Below, piece by piece: positions 12,907 through 20,543 of a DNA stretch of 21,286 nt (its first letter is position 1; each line of letters starts with the position of its first letter). The DNA is from Candidatus Uhrbacteria bacterium (GTDB taxonomy: Bacteria > Patescibacteriota > Patescibacteriia > UBA9934 > GWF2-40-263): contig JABITQ010000016.1 of NCBI GenBank assembly GCA_018700535.1, positions 1 through 21,286 of the forward strand. Direction: 5' to 3'. A program made the translations under genes and the position numbers. The notes under the pieces were generated by a model. The model ran no database searches. It was not told where the DNA came from and saw only the letters and a list, made by a program, of their open reading frames with translations.

Positions 12907-13443
12907 ATGAAACGCGGTTCATTTGAACAATTTTATAAGGAGAATATTGGCCGTATCCATCGATACGTCTTTTTTCGTGTTGGGCAAAACCGTGATGTTT
13001 GCGAGGATTTGGTGTCTGAGATCTTTATGAAGGCGCTGAAGAACTTTGAGAAGTTTGACCCGAAGATATCAAAATCAGCTTGGATCTATAGGATTGCGCA
13101 TAATCACTTATCGAATCACTACAGAGACACAAAGACGAATGCGGACATAGAAGATGTGAAGTTTTCTCTCGTTGGTGAGCGTGGAGAGGAGACGGCGCTA
13201 GATGTTGAAGAACAAGGTCAGCTTATTGAGGCATTAGACGAATTACCCCCAGAAGACCGACGAATTGTTACAATGAAGTACATTGAGGGGTACTCGTATA
13301 AGGAGATAGGAGAAATTCTCGGACGGACGTCTGATGCACTCAAAGTCGCCTCGTATCGAGCAGTTAAAAAACTTCGGAAAATCATGAAACCAAAACAAGA
13401 TGTTGTTTCGCCTCAAGCGACAATTGAAGAGACTCAAGACTGA
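12907..13443 (+). CDS. ECF-type RNA polymerase sigma factor
   Basis: This encodes 178 aa with the two-domain layout of extracytoplasmic-function sigma factors. Region 2 spans about 5-75: FEQFYKENIGRIHRYVFFRV, then DVCEDLVSEIFMKAL and SAWIYRIAHNHLSNHYRD, which are the core-binding and -10-recognition helices. Region 4 spans about 103-160: EALDELPPEDRRIVTMKYIEGYSYKEIGEILGRT with the helix-turn-helix contacting the -35. The C-terminal tail overlaps the next gene by 44 nt. Gene order (sigma, membrane protein with cytoplasmic N-terminus, secreted protein) suggests control by an envelope signal through the downstream protein. Confidence 0.92.
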   Translation: MKRGSFEQFYKENIGRIHRYVFFRVGQNRDVCEDLVSEIFMKALKNFEKFDPKISKSAWIYRIAHNHLSNHYRDTKTNADIEDVKFSLVGERGEETALDVEEQGQLIEALDELPPEDRRIVTMKYIEGYSYKEIGEILGRTSDALKVASYRAVKKLRKIMKPKQDVVSPQATIEETQD

Positions 13444-14074
13444 GTCGGCACCAAGCAAGGCGTTTAAGTCGCAGCTTTGGAGTCGGTTGGAGTTGGAGAT
13501 GGGTCAAGAGCAAGTTTGCGTTCCGCGAAGACGTCTTCGTTTTGTGACGTCGTCTGTGCTCGCGTCATTGATTGTTGTCTTCGGTATGGGGACAGGGGTG
13601 TACGCTTACGAAAGCCCTGCGGTTGTTGATGGGCATCCATTACATTTCTTAAAAGATTCTATCGAGTCGGTTGAAGGTAGGTTCGCTATCTCTTCAGAAG
13701 AGCGTTCTCGTTATCATGCGCGCATGATGGATCGCCGTCTTGCTGAGAGTGAGTATCACATGGGCAAGACAGACAAGGCTGAGCGTGCATTAGAGTATGC
13801 AGCAGAGCGTCTAGAAATGTCTGTTGAAGAGTTGTTGGAAGGTTTAGAAGAAGGTGAAGTGCGCGAAGAAGTACTGGAAATCCTTGCAGAACAACGAGAG
13901 CGTTACGAACAGCTACGCTCTCGTGTAGTAGAGAGCGAGGGTGACTTCGATGAGGCAAAGCCGCTTCGTGAGCGTTCACAGAAGTGGGGGCTTTCAGAGA
14001 AGGATCACCAGCAACTATTTCGCGATGGGAGACGTCCTGGCGGGGAGGAGTTGCCGCCTAAATCTTTTGAATAA
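13400..14074 (+). CDS. Single-pass membrane protein, DUF5667-like, probable anti-sigma factor
   Basis: This encodes 224 aa from ATG 13400, inside the 3' end of the sigma gene (44-nt overlap, different frame), which suggests translational coupling. Residues 1-47 are basic and cytoplasmic-looking, 48-70 form one membrane segment (FVTSSVLASLIVVFGMGTGVYAY), and the rest is extracytoplasmic. The outer part has LHFLKDSIESVEGRFAISSEERSRYHARMMDRRLAESEYH followed by Glu-rich helices (EELLEGLEEGEVREEV), which resembles DUF5667 helical domains. Topology and position next to an ECF sigma gene suggest it holds or senses for the sigma factor. No zinc-binding anti-sigma HxxxCxxC motif is visible, so the mechanism is inference. 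Confidence 0.75.
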   Translation: MLFRLKRQLKRLKTESAPSKAFKSQLWSRLELEMGQEQVCVPRRRLRFVTSSVLASLIVVFGMGTGVYAYESPAVVDGHPLHFLKDSIESVEGRFAISSEERSRYHARMMDRRLAESEYHMGKTDKAERALEYAAERLEMSVEELLEGLEEGEVREEVLEILAEQRERYEQLRSRVVESEGDFDEAKPLRERSQKWGLSEKDHQQLFRDGRRPGGEELPPKSFE

Positions 14075-14077
14075 AAT

Positions 14078-14593
14078 ATGACCAAATCAAAATCTGTTTA
14101 TCTTGCATCATCTGTAGGAGCAATCATGCTTGCAGCTGCTGCCATCGTTTCAATGAGTATGATCGGCGCGGTTTCTGCGGCTGAGCCTGAGCAAGGTGAG
14201 GGTGATCGTCCTTGTGCTGGCGGAGAGCACGCTGAGGGTGAGCGACGTTTCCCACCGCTTGCAGAGGTTGTCGAAGTAGACACATCTAGTAATACTATTA
14301 TCGCAAGTATTCTCCATCCAAACCAAGAGGATGCAGAAGAAGCATTCATCTTAATTAACTACACAGACGACACAGAGATCGTTGAAGACGGAGAGGAGGC
14401 TAGTGAGTCATCAATCAGCGTAGGAGACAAGATCCACGCTCGTGGGGAGCGTGTCGACTCTGATGACTACGCGAAAGTGATCACGGCAGACTCTATTAGA
14501 TTGTTTGATGAAAATGAGCCAAAGAAGCCAAATTTTAAGCGCGGTGAGCGTGGTGAACACGGAGAGCGTCCAGAGCGAGGAGAAGAAGCGTAA
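14078..14593 (+). CDS. Secreted acidic protein, DUF5666-like
   Basis: This encodes 171 aa, starting 3 nt after the preceding stop codon. Residues 1-35 form a signal peptide (KSKS basic start, hydrophobic core, then AVSA-AEP cleavage site). After a Gly/Glu/His-rich stretch, residues about 58-148 look like a small beta domain (AEVVEVDTSSNTIIASIL, FILINYTDDTEIVEDG, ISVGDKIHARGERVDSDDYAKVITADSIRL), matching the DUF5666 pattern of an OB-like strand set. The tail repeats GERGEHGERPERGEE, a charged low-complexity sequence. Ligand and role are unknown; the His and acidic residues could bind metal, which is speculation. It is the last gene of the sigma operon, followed by a terminator. Confidence 0.8.
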   Translation: MTKSKSVYLASSVGAIMLAAAAIVSMSMIGAVSAAEPEQGEGDRPCAGGEHAEGERRFPPLAEVVEVDTSSNTIIASILHPNQEDAEEAFILINYTDDTEIVEDGEEASESSISVGDKIHARGERVDSDDYAKVITADSIRLFDENEPKKPNFKRGERGEHGERPERGEEA

Positions 14594-14601
14594 AAAACAA
14601 G

Positions 14602-14634
14602 AGCCCCGTCAACGAGTATGTTGCGGGGCTTTTT
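14602..14634 (+). terminator. Terminator of the sigma operon
   Basis: AGCCCCG (14602-14608) pairs with CGGGGCT (14624-14630), with an inner CAAC/GTTG extension, then TTTTT. The convergent minus-strand gene ends in the T-run. Confidence 0.9.
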
Positions 14635-14834
14635 CAGTTCGTGGGGAGTGCGTAGAGCATCTCGTCTCTTGTTTCTGACCTGGAGGGGTTTGAGAGCAGT
14701 CGGATTTGTCCTCCATCGACTAGCTCGTGAATTGTCATGCGTGCCTGAGAGCGTTTGAGCCCAAGTCTTCTCACTAGAACGTTGGTTGAGATTGGGCCTT
14801 GCTGAAAAAGATCGCGGATTTCTTCAGAAATCAT
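14634..14834 (-). CDS. Small winged-helix-like protein
   Basis: This encodes 66 aa from ATG 14834, which has GGAGG 4 nt upstream; the frame is open to 14906 but the extension would cross the terminator of the upstream gene. The sequence ISEEIRDLFQQ-GPISTNVLVRRLGLKRSQARMTIHELVDGGQIRLLS reads as helix, turn-helix with a recognition helix (SQARMTIHELV), and a wing strand, which is a minimal winged-helix domain. A DNA-binding role is likely; the target is unknown. It lies downstream of the coiled-coil gene on the same strand but after a terminator. Confidence 0.6.
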   Translation of the reverse strand: MISEEIRDLFQQGPISTNVLVRRLGLKRSQARMTIHELVDGGQIRLLSNPSRSETRDEMLYALPTN

Positions 14835-14888
14835 GCTGCCTCCATTTTGCGGTTCATAAACGGTATCAGAATATTTGTTTTGGTTCAA

Positions 14889-14921
14889 TAAAAAAACCGG
14901 AGACAATTATTGGTCTACGGT
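14889..14921 (-). terminator. Intrinsic terminator of the coiled-coil gene
   Basis: On the minus strand ACCGTAGAC (14921-14913) pairs with GTCTCCGGT (14904-14896) apart from one internal mismatch, and a run of T follows (A889-A896 on the plus strand). Confidence 0.75.
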
Positions 14922-14938
14922 ATTTTATCTTTGGTTTA

Positions 14939-15184
14939 TTAAGCGACTTCGACTGCTTCTTCAATGGCTGTAACTCGACTTGTGAGGTTTTTATGGTCGT
15001 TCTTGAGAATTAAAAATTCATGTTCGAGCGTTTCATTTTGTTTCGCAATGCCATCAACAGCGCTCAATATTCTAGATTCTGTTATCCGGAGCTTTGCATC
15101 AACAATATTCTCAACTTCATCTCTGGTGACCATGTGTTCCTTTAGAAAGTCCATGATCTCGTTTGTGGTTACTTCATCGCTCAT
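14939..15184 (-). CDS. Small coiled-coil protein
   Basis: This encodes 81 aa. After a short acidic N-terminus (SDEVTTNEIMDFLKEHMVTRDE) the rest is one long amphipathic helix with hydrophobic residues at heptad spacing (IVDAKLRITESRILSAVDGI, LEHEFLILKNDHKNLTSRVTAIEEAVEV). Short coiled-coil proteins of this kind are common in CPR genomes and have no assigned role. An extended -10 (TGATATACT) lies 9 nt upstream of the ATG, so the mRNA is nearly leaderless. It is divergent from cysS, with the 162-bp foldback sequence between them. Confidence 0.65.
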   Translation of the reverse strand: MSDEVTTNEIMDFLKEHMVTRDEVENIVDAKLRITESRILSAVDGIAKQNETLEHEFLILKNDHKNLTSRVTAIEEAVEVA

Positions 15185-15193
15185 ATTGACACC

Positions 15194-15202
15194 AGTATAT
15201 CA
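15194..15202 (-). promoter_or_regulatory. Extended -10 promoter of the coiled-coil gene
   Basis: TGATATACT on the minus strand (hexamer TATACT at 15199-15194) is the same nine-base element as the one before the 11979 gene. The start codon follows after 9 nt. Confidence 0.55.
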
Positions 15203-15218
15203 TTTTCTCCAAACCCGG

Positions 15219-15224
15219 TATAAT
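15219..15224 (+). promoter_or_regulatory. -10 box at the left edge of the foldback sequence
   Basis: A perfect TATAAT overlaps the first bases of the inverted repeat. If used, transcription would start near 15231 and the whole hairpin would be in a 165-nt cysS leader. No good -35 is seen (TTGACA at 15186-15191 is 27 bp away, too far). Confidence 0.4.
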
Positions 15225-15384
15225 AGATCTATTGCCTAATAACTTTCGACCGCTTTTGGCGCCATTTGATTTGAAACAACTTCAGGATTCGTCAAAATAT
15301 CTCGGATATTCTTCCTCATCCTTCAGTTGTTTCAAATCAAATGGCACTCAAAATCGTCAGAAAGTTATTAGACAACAGATCTAT
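15223..15384. repeat. 162-bp imperfect inverted repeat (foldback) upstream of cysS
   Basis: The left arm from ATAGATCT (15223-15230) and the right arm ending AGATCTAT (15377-15384) are complementary over about 75-80 bp each. Conserved blocks include CTAATAACTTTC (15235-15246 with 15361-15372) and an exact 21-bp block at 15261-15281 with 15325-15345. The apex is a perfect AATATC-TCG-GATATT hairpin (15296-15310). It has no coding capacity. It could be a MITE-like element or a leader hairpin of cysS. Confidence 0.85.
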
Positions 15385-15395
15385 ATCAACGCGTT

Positions 15396-16766
15396 ATGAT
15401 GAAACTCTACAATACGCTTACACGACAGAAGGAGGAGTTTAAGCCAATTCATGCTGGGAAGGTTGGGCTTTATGCTTGTGGACCTACGGTTTATTGGTTT
15501 GCGCATATTGGGAATCTTCGGTCATTTTTGTTTGCTGATGTGCTTAGGCGAACGCTTGAGCTTGCTGGGTACGATGTGAACATGGTGATGAATATTACAG
15601 ACGTTGGGCATTTAACTGATGATGCTGATAGCGGTGAGGACAAGATGATTGTTGCGATGCAGCGTGAGGGGAAGACGGCGTTTGAGATTGCTGATTTTTA
15701 TACGGATGCATTTTTGAAAGATGTTGGGCGTTTGAATATTAAGCCGGCGCATACATACCCGCGTGCGACAAAGCATATTCAAGAGCAGATTGATATGGTG
15801 ACGCAGCTTGAGAAGAATGGCTTTGCGTACACAACGTCTGATGGAGTGTATTTTGATACATCCAAGCTCGAGTCGTACGGGCGTTTGTCCGGGCAATCTC
15901 TTGATGAAAAGCTTGCTGGGGCGCGTGTGGACATTGGGGAGAAGAAGCAAGCGACAGATTTTGCGCTTTGGAAGTTTTCACCTGAGGGTGTTAAGCGAGA
16001 TATGGAGTGGGAGTCACCTTGGGGTGTCGGGTTTCCTGGTTGGCACATTGAGTGTTCTGCAATGTCGGTAAAATATTTAGAGGCACCGTTTGATATTCAT
16101 ACAGGTGGCATTGATCACATCTCCGTTCATCATGAGAATGAGCTTGCGCAGACTGAGGGTGCTTTAGGGGTTGATCAGGCGAATGTTTGGATGCATGGTG
16201 AGTTTTTGACGGTGGATGGTGGAAAGATGGGGAAGTCACTTGGAAATTTGTTTACGGTTGATCAGTTGGTTGAAAAAGATGTTGACCCAATTGCATTTCG
16301 CTACTTTGTTTTGGGGGCGCACTACAGAACACAACTTAACTTTACGTTTGAAGCGCTAGAGGCTTCGGGGAATGCACTTAAACGACTTCGTGGACTTGTG
16401 CGTGATTGGAGTTCTGCAACAGATGGTGGTGAGGAATTCGATAAACGTTTCGATGCTGCGTTGTTTGATGACTTGAATACCGCACAGGCACTTGCTGTGA
16501 TGTGGGATCTGGTTGATTCAGATATTGCGTCTGGAGCGAAGGCAAAGAGTTTGTTGCGAATGGACTCGGTGTTTGGGTTCGGGCTTGAATTGTATGTTGG
16601 AGTCGCTCTCGAAATTCCAGAGGATGTACTCGCACTTGTGAAAGAAAGAGAGGGTGTGCGTGTGTCAAAAGATTGGGCTCGGTCGGATGAGCTTCGCGAT
16701 GAGATTCTTGAAAAAGGCTATGTCGTTGAGGATGCGGCTGACGGTTCAAAACTTTCAGAAAAATAA
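15396..16766 (+). CDS. cysS: Cysteinyl-tRNA synthetase
   Basis: CysS charges tRNA-Cys with cysteine. The 456-aa class I synthetase has the N-terminal family start (KLYNTLTRQKEEFKP), the HIGH-type motif HIGN (37-40), and zinc ligands C28 (YACGPT), C220 (WHIEC), H245 and E249 that select cysteine. The KMSKS loop is KMGKS (277-281), with Gly at the third position. The C-terminal DALR-like helical region has the usual SDELRDEILEKGY segment near the end. Length is normal. Two ATGs (15396, 15399) are possible starts; neither has a Shine-Dalgarno. A terminator follows 5 nt after the stop codon, so it is monocistronic. Confidence 0.96.
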   Translation: MMKLYNTLTRQKEEFKPIHAGKVGLYACGPTVYWFAHIGNLRSFLFADVLRRTLELAGYDVNMVMNITDVGHLTDDADSGEDKMIVAMQREGKTAFEIADFYTDAFLKDVGRLNIKPAHTYPRATKHIQEQIDMVTQLEKNGFAYTTSDGVYFDTSKLESYGRLSGQSLDEKLAGARVDIGEKKQATDFALWKFSPEGVKRDMEWESPWGVGFPGWHIECSAMSVKYLEAPFDIHTGGIDHISVHHENELAQTEGALGVDQANVWMHGEFLTVDGGKMGKSLGNLFTVDQLVEKDVDPIAFRYFVLGAHYRTQLNFTFEALEASGNALKRLRGLVRDWSSATDGGEEFDKRFDAALFDDLNTAQALAVMWDLVDSDIASGAKAKSLLRMDSVFGFGLELYVGVALEIPEDVLALVKEREGVRVSKDWARSDELRDEILEKGYVVEDAADGSKLSEK

Positions 16767-16771
16767 AAAGG

Positions 16772-16801
16772 AAGTCGGGGATAAGTATTCCCGACTTTTT
16801 T
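16772..16801 (+). terminator. Intrinsic terminator of cysS
   Basis: AAGTCGGG (16772-16779) and CCCGACTT (16790-16797) form an 8-bp stem with a 10-nt loop and a T-run to 16801. Confidence 0.9.
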
Positions 16802-16810
16802 GTTTGATGA

Positions 16811-16819
16811 TGATACAAT
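16811..16819 (+). promoter_or_regulatory. Extended -10 promoter of the 16830-dnaX operon
   Basis: TGATACAAT (TG-n-TACAAT, hexamer 16814-16819) lies 10 nt after the cysS terminator and 10 nt before ATG 16830. This placement favours 16830 over the in-frame ATG at 16818, which would lie within the promoter. Confidence 0.55.
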
Positions 16820-16829
16820 GGCCTTGTAT

Positions 16830-17369
16830 ATGGCTACGGATCAGCGCAAAAATAAGACTGAAGCTCCTAAGACCCCGGAGTCTTTTGAGGGTTCTGGTTT
16901 AACACCAGAAGCGCTTAAGGTTCCTGAGGCTCAGGTAGAGTCACTCGCAACTCCAGAAACAGGAGGTGAGTCGCACGAAGAGCAGGAGGGGGAAAGTGGT
17001 GAATCTGTTCAGGTTGAGCCTTCATTGGCTTCGATCCCAATTCCGATTGCAGCACCGCAACAAAAAGACAGACTTGAAAAAGAGATTGAGTCTGTGCTTG
17101 AGCAGGATTTAACAGACATGTACTTGTCTATGACACCGGTGCAGCAGATGGAGTTTAAGGTGAAGGGTGAGGAAACCGTTTCCAAGATTCGTGTGTTGTT
17201 GTCTGCGGGGAAGATTAATGCAAAGAAGATTTTTTTACTTATTAGAGAGTGGCTTAAAATTATTCCGGGAGTGAACAAGTTTTTTCTAGAGCAAGAGGCA
17301 AAAATAAAAACAGATAAAATTCTTCTCGTTACAAAGGAAGAGCAAAAACGAGGGGAGCTAGAGCTATAG
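16830..17369 (+). CDS. Hypothetical protein, partner of the VirD4-like ATPase
   Basis: This encodes 179 aa from ATG 16830. The first half (to about residue 80) is disordered-looking and rich in Pro, Glu and Ser (TPESFEGS, EAQVESLATPETGGE, EEQEGESGES). The second half is helical: KDRLEKEIESVLEQDLTDMY, MTPVQQMEFKVKGEETVSKI, NAKKIFLLIREWLKIIPGVN, then a basic/acidic tail. There is no signal peptide or true membrane segment, although IFLLIREWLKIIPGV is amphipathic. It precedes the VirD4-like gene by 2 nt, so the two products probably act together. I recognise no family and assign no function. Confidence 0.7.
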   Translation: MATDQRKNKTEAPKTPESFEGSGLTPEALKVPEAQVESLATPETGGESHEEQEGESGESVQVEPSLASIPIPIAAPQQKDRLEKEIESVLEQDLTDMYLSMTPVQQMEFKVKGEETVSKIRVLLSAGKINAKKIFLLIREWLKIIPGVNKFFLEQEAKIKTDKILLVTKEEQKRGELEL

Positions 17370-17371
17370 TC

Positions 17372-19924
17372 ATGTTTCAATTTGGATTACAAGCAGAAGC
17401 TGAAGTTGTGCAAGTAAGCGCTTCAAACGATCTCTTTTTAGCTAAGATGATTTTGATCGGCGTTGGTTTGTTGCTTTTGACTACGGCCATACTTTGGGTG
17501 GTGCGTGTTTTGTTGCGAGATTTTTATATTGATAAGCGTGGGATGTTTCAGCGAGCAACGCTGCTTATTACACTTCCAAAGTTTAGACGTCAGGAGGAGA
17601 CGGAGCGTGGGCCTTCTAAAGATCAGGTGACCGAAGCGATTGCGGCGGCGGAAACATTTTTTGCTGCACTTGGGTCTATGCGGGCAGAATATGGTTTGAA
17701 GACTTGGTTGCTTGGGCGATCTGATGAGTTCTCGTTTGAGATTGTGGTTGAAGACAAGTTGATCAAGTTTTACGTAACGACACCACTTCAGCACAGAGAC
17801 TTTATGGAACAGCAACTTTCTGCTGCATATCCAGATGCGTTTATCGAGGAGGTTGAGGATTACAATCTCTTTAACCCACAAGGGGTCACACTTGGGTCGT
17901 ACGTTGAGTTTCGCCGAGATTCTGCATTCCCCATCAAGACATATCGTAAGCTCGACAAGGATCCTCTCAACTCTCTCACAAACGTGTTGACGAAGATTGG
18001 TGATGAGGATGGGGCTGCGTTTCAGTTTATGGTGCGCTCTTCTTATGCAAAGTGGAGAAAGAAAGGCGTTGCAGTTGCTGGGAGAATTCAGAAAGGGATG
18101 ACAATCGAGGAGGCTCTCAAAGGAAAAAAGAAAGGTGGAATGAGTGTTGGGGAGTTGACTGGTTTTGGCGATGACAAAAATAAATCGCAAGACACGGCAA
18201 GTCACAGGCTTTCACAGACTCAAGAAGAAGCTGTTAAAGGGTTGGAAGAGAAGGCTAGTAAAGCTGGAATGGATGTTTGTGCGCGATTGGTTGTTTCGTC
18301 AAAGACTTCACAAGGTGCTCAGACGACGATGCAAGGAATGCTCAATGCGTTTGGTCAGTTTGGTATTTATGAGTATGGAAACTCTTTTGTAAAAGTTGTG
18401 CCGCGTTGGAAGAATCGAGTTATCAGGTACTTTATCCATCGTGGTTTTCATGAAAAGCACACCATGGTGATGAACTCGGAGGAGTTGGCTTCTCTATGGC
18501 ATTTGCCTTTACCTTGGACTGAGACACCAAACATTAAGTGGCTCGGCGCTCGTCGTGGCTCAGTGCCTACAGGTGTGCCTGATGAGCAAGAGGAAGGATC
18601 TCTTAAACTTGGATACAACATGTATCGAGGGATGAAGACACCTGTGTACATGAAAGCAAAGGATCGATCTCGCCATATGTACATGATCGGTAAGTCTGGT
18701 TCGGGTAAATCTCAGACCATGGCGAAGTATATTATTGAAGATATTAAGGCTGGGCATGGTGTGGCGGTTGTAGAGCCGCATGGTGATTTGGTCGAGCAAG
18801 TGCTTGGGAACATTCCAAAGGATCGTATTGATGATGTGATCGTATTTAATCCATCAGACATTGCGCGGCCAATGGGTTTGAACATGCTCGAGGCTCCATC
18901 GGCTGAGATGCGCGACTTTGCTGTGCAGGAGATGATCTCGATCTTTTATAAGTTGTTTCCACCTGAGATGATTGGTCCGATGTTTGAACATCAAATGCGT
19001 AACTTTATGTTGACGCTGATGGCGGATGTTAATAACCCTGGAACAATTGCTGAGATCCCTCGCATGGTTACCGATCAAAAGTTTCAGAATAAGTGGCGTG
19101 CAAAGCTTACTGATCCAGTGGTAAAGAGTTTCTGGGAGGACGAGATTGATAACACGAGCGATTACCATAAGTCTGAGATGATGGGATACTTGGTGTCTAA
19201 GGTTGGGCGCTTTGTTGAGAACGAGATGATGCGTAACATTGTTGGTCAGTCAAAATCGGCTTTTGACTTCCGCGAGATTATGGATAACAAGAAGATTTTG
19301 CTTGTTAACTTGTCTAAGGGAAAGACGGGAGACGTAAACGCAGAGCTACTTGGTTTGGTGATTGTGTCGAAGCTTCAGATGGCTGCGCTTACACGTGCAG
19401 ATATCCCAGAGGAAGACCGTCATGACTTCTTTTTGTACATCGATGAGTTCCAAAACTTTATTACAGACTCTATTGCTGTGATCTTGTCTGAGGCGCGTAA
19501 GTATCGTCTCAACTTGATTATTGCGCATCAATACATTGGACAATTGGTCAAAAACGGAGATACAAAAATTAAGGAGGCAGTGTTTGGGAACGTTGGTACG
19601 ACCTATGTGGCTCGTATTGGACCAGAGGATGTTGATACGTTGGAGAAGATCTATTCGCCTGATTTTACAGGGTACGACTTGATTAACTCTGACAAATACA
19701 CCTGGTACGTAAAGATGATTGTCGACAACTCACAGATGAAACCGTTTACCATGAATCTGGAGATTGTTGGGCCTGGTGACCGTGAGTTAGCTGAGGCGAT
19801 CAAAGAGCTTTCACGACTAAAATACGGACGAGACAAAGCGATTGTCGAGGCAGAGATTGCAGAACGTACACGTGCTCCTAAAAAGGCTGTTGCTGCAACG
19901 CCACCTCCATCCGCACAACGATAA
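17372..19924 (+). CDS. VirD4/TraD-like (DUF87-type) membrane-anchored ATPase
   Basis: This encodes 850 aa. One membrane segment lies near the N-terminus (about 25-48, AKMILIGVGLLLLTTAILWVV), followed by a large soluble region. Residues about 430-800 are the motor domain of the FtsK/HerA/VirD4 group: Walker A GKSGSGKS (440-447), VVEPHGDLVEQVL, FNPSDIARPMGLNML, the Walker B strand FFLYIDEFQNF (686-696) with D691-E692, then RKYRLNLIIAHQYIGQL (sensor/Q motif) and VGTTYVARIG. This pattern is typical of type IV secretion coupling ATPases. In CPR such genes occur without a full secretion operon and the role is open (DNA or protein transfer, or pili). The residue 165-420 part is not recognised. The C-terminus is Pro/Ala-rich. 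Confidence 0.85.
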   Translation: MFQFGLQAEAEVVQVSASNDLFLAKMILIGVGLLLLTTAILWVVRVLLRDFYIDKRGMFQRATLLITLPKFRRQEETERGPSKDQVTEAIAAAETFFAALGSMRAEYGLKTWLLGRSDEFSFEIVVEDKLIKFYVTTPLQHRDFMEQQLSAAYPDAFIEEVEDYNLFNPQGVTLGSYVEFRRDSAFPIKTYRKLDKDPLNSLTNVLTKIGDEDGAAFQFMVRSSYAKWRKKGVAVAGRIQKGMTIEEALKGKKKGGMSVGELTGFGDDKNKSQDTASHRLSQTQEEAVKGLEEKASKAGMDVCARLVVSSKTSQGAQTTMQGMLNAFGQFGIYEYGNSFVKVVPRWKNRVIRYFIHRGFHEKHTMVMNSEELASLWHLPLPWTETPNIKWLGARRGSVPTGVPDEQEEGSLKLGYNMYRGMKTPVYMKAKDRSRHMYMIGKSGSGKSQTMAKYIIEDIKAGHGVAVVEPHGDLVEQVLGNIPKDRIDDVIVFNPSDIARPMGLNMLEAPSAEMRDFAVQEMISIFYKLFPPEMIGPMFEHQMRNFMLTLMADVNNPGTIAEIPRMVTDQKFQNKWRAKLTDPVVKSFWEDEIDNTSDYHKSEMMGYLVSKVGRFVENEMMRNIVGQSKSAFDFREIMDNKKILLVNLSKGKTGDVNAELLGLVIVSKLQMAALTRADIPEEDRHDFFLYIDEFQNFITDSIAVILSEARKYRLNLIIAHQYIGQLVKNGDTKIKEAVFGNVGTTYVARIGPEDVDTLEKIYSPDFTGYDLINSDKYTWYVKMIVDNSQMKPFTMNLEIVGPGDRELAEAIKELSRLKYGRDKAIVEAEIAERTRAPKKAVAATPPPSAQR

Positions 19925-19926
19925 TT

Positions 19927-20541
19927 ATGTCTGAAGAATCACAACAATTTGAACCCGAGCCAGACGTAGAGGCGCATGCGCTTCATGTTGAGCATGGTGA
20001 TGCACGCGGACGTCTTGCGCTTCAGATGATGCGTCAGGTGCGCGACAGTATGAACCATGTTATTCAGTTGCTCGAAGAGGGAGACACTGCGCGGGCGACA
20101 CGTCAGCTGGTTGATTTGGTTTCGCACAAACGTTCGATGTCAGACGAGCTTGAGGACCTAACAGGAGCGCGTGTTCTTGAAGGGGTGTTCGATGGTCAGT
20201 TTATGGTTGGTTCAGATGGTGTGCGATACAAGGTTTCAGAAAACTATGCCTCTAAGTCAAAGATGGTTGAGGGAGATATTTTAAAACTCACGATCAAAGC
20301 AGATGGAACGTACTTGTACAAACAAATCGGGCCGATTTCACGCAAGCGCTTGATTGGTCGTTTGGGCACAGATTCATCCACAAATGAGGCGGTTGTGATC
20401 TGTGGTGATGACGTGTATAAAGTCCTCACAGCCAGCGTGTCATATTTTAAAGGAGTGCCTGGAGATGAAGTCGTTGTCTTGGTGCCTGAGAGTGACCGTT
20501 GTATATGGGCTGCCGTTGATAATATTGTGAGGGGTACATAG
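19927..20541 (+). CDS. Conserved hypothetical protein between the ATPase gene and dnaX
   Basis: This encodes 204 aa, 2 nt after the ATPase gene and 2 nt before dnaX. The N-terminal 80 residues are helical and acidic (LALQMMRQVRDSMNHVIQLLEEGD, RQLVDLVSHKRSMSDELEDL). From about 82 to the end there are beta-rich segments: RVLEGVFDGQFMVGSDGVRYKV, NYASKSKMVEGDILKLTIKADGTYLYKQIGP, RKRLIGRLG, VYKVLTASVSYFKGVPGDEVVVLVP. The two halves of this part look like related strand sets. I believe this protein type recurs in CPR genomes, but I know of no function. A nucleic-acid link is only suggested by its position beside dnaX. Confidence 0.75.
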   Translation: MSEESQQFEPEPDVEAHALHVEHGDARGRLALQMMRQVRDSMNHVIQLLEEGDTARATRQLVDLVSHKRSMSDELEDLTGARVLEGVFDGQFMVGSDGVRYKVSENYASKSKMVEGDILKLTIKADGTYLYKQIGPISRKRLIGRLGTDSSTNEAVVICGDDVYKVLTASVSYFKGVPGDEVVVLVPESDRCIWAAVDNIVRGT

Positions 20542-20543
20542 TT

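Noticed and set aside
15185..15395. T-box riboswitch for cysS
   Set aside because: The leader is one long, nearly symmetric foldback; I could not find a T-box bulge, a specifier loop or a terminator/antiterminator pair before cysS.
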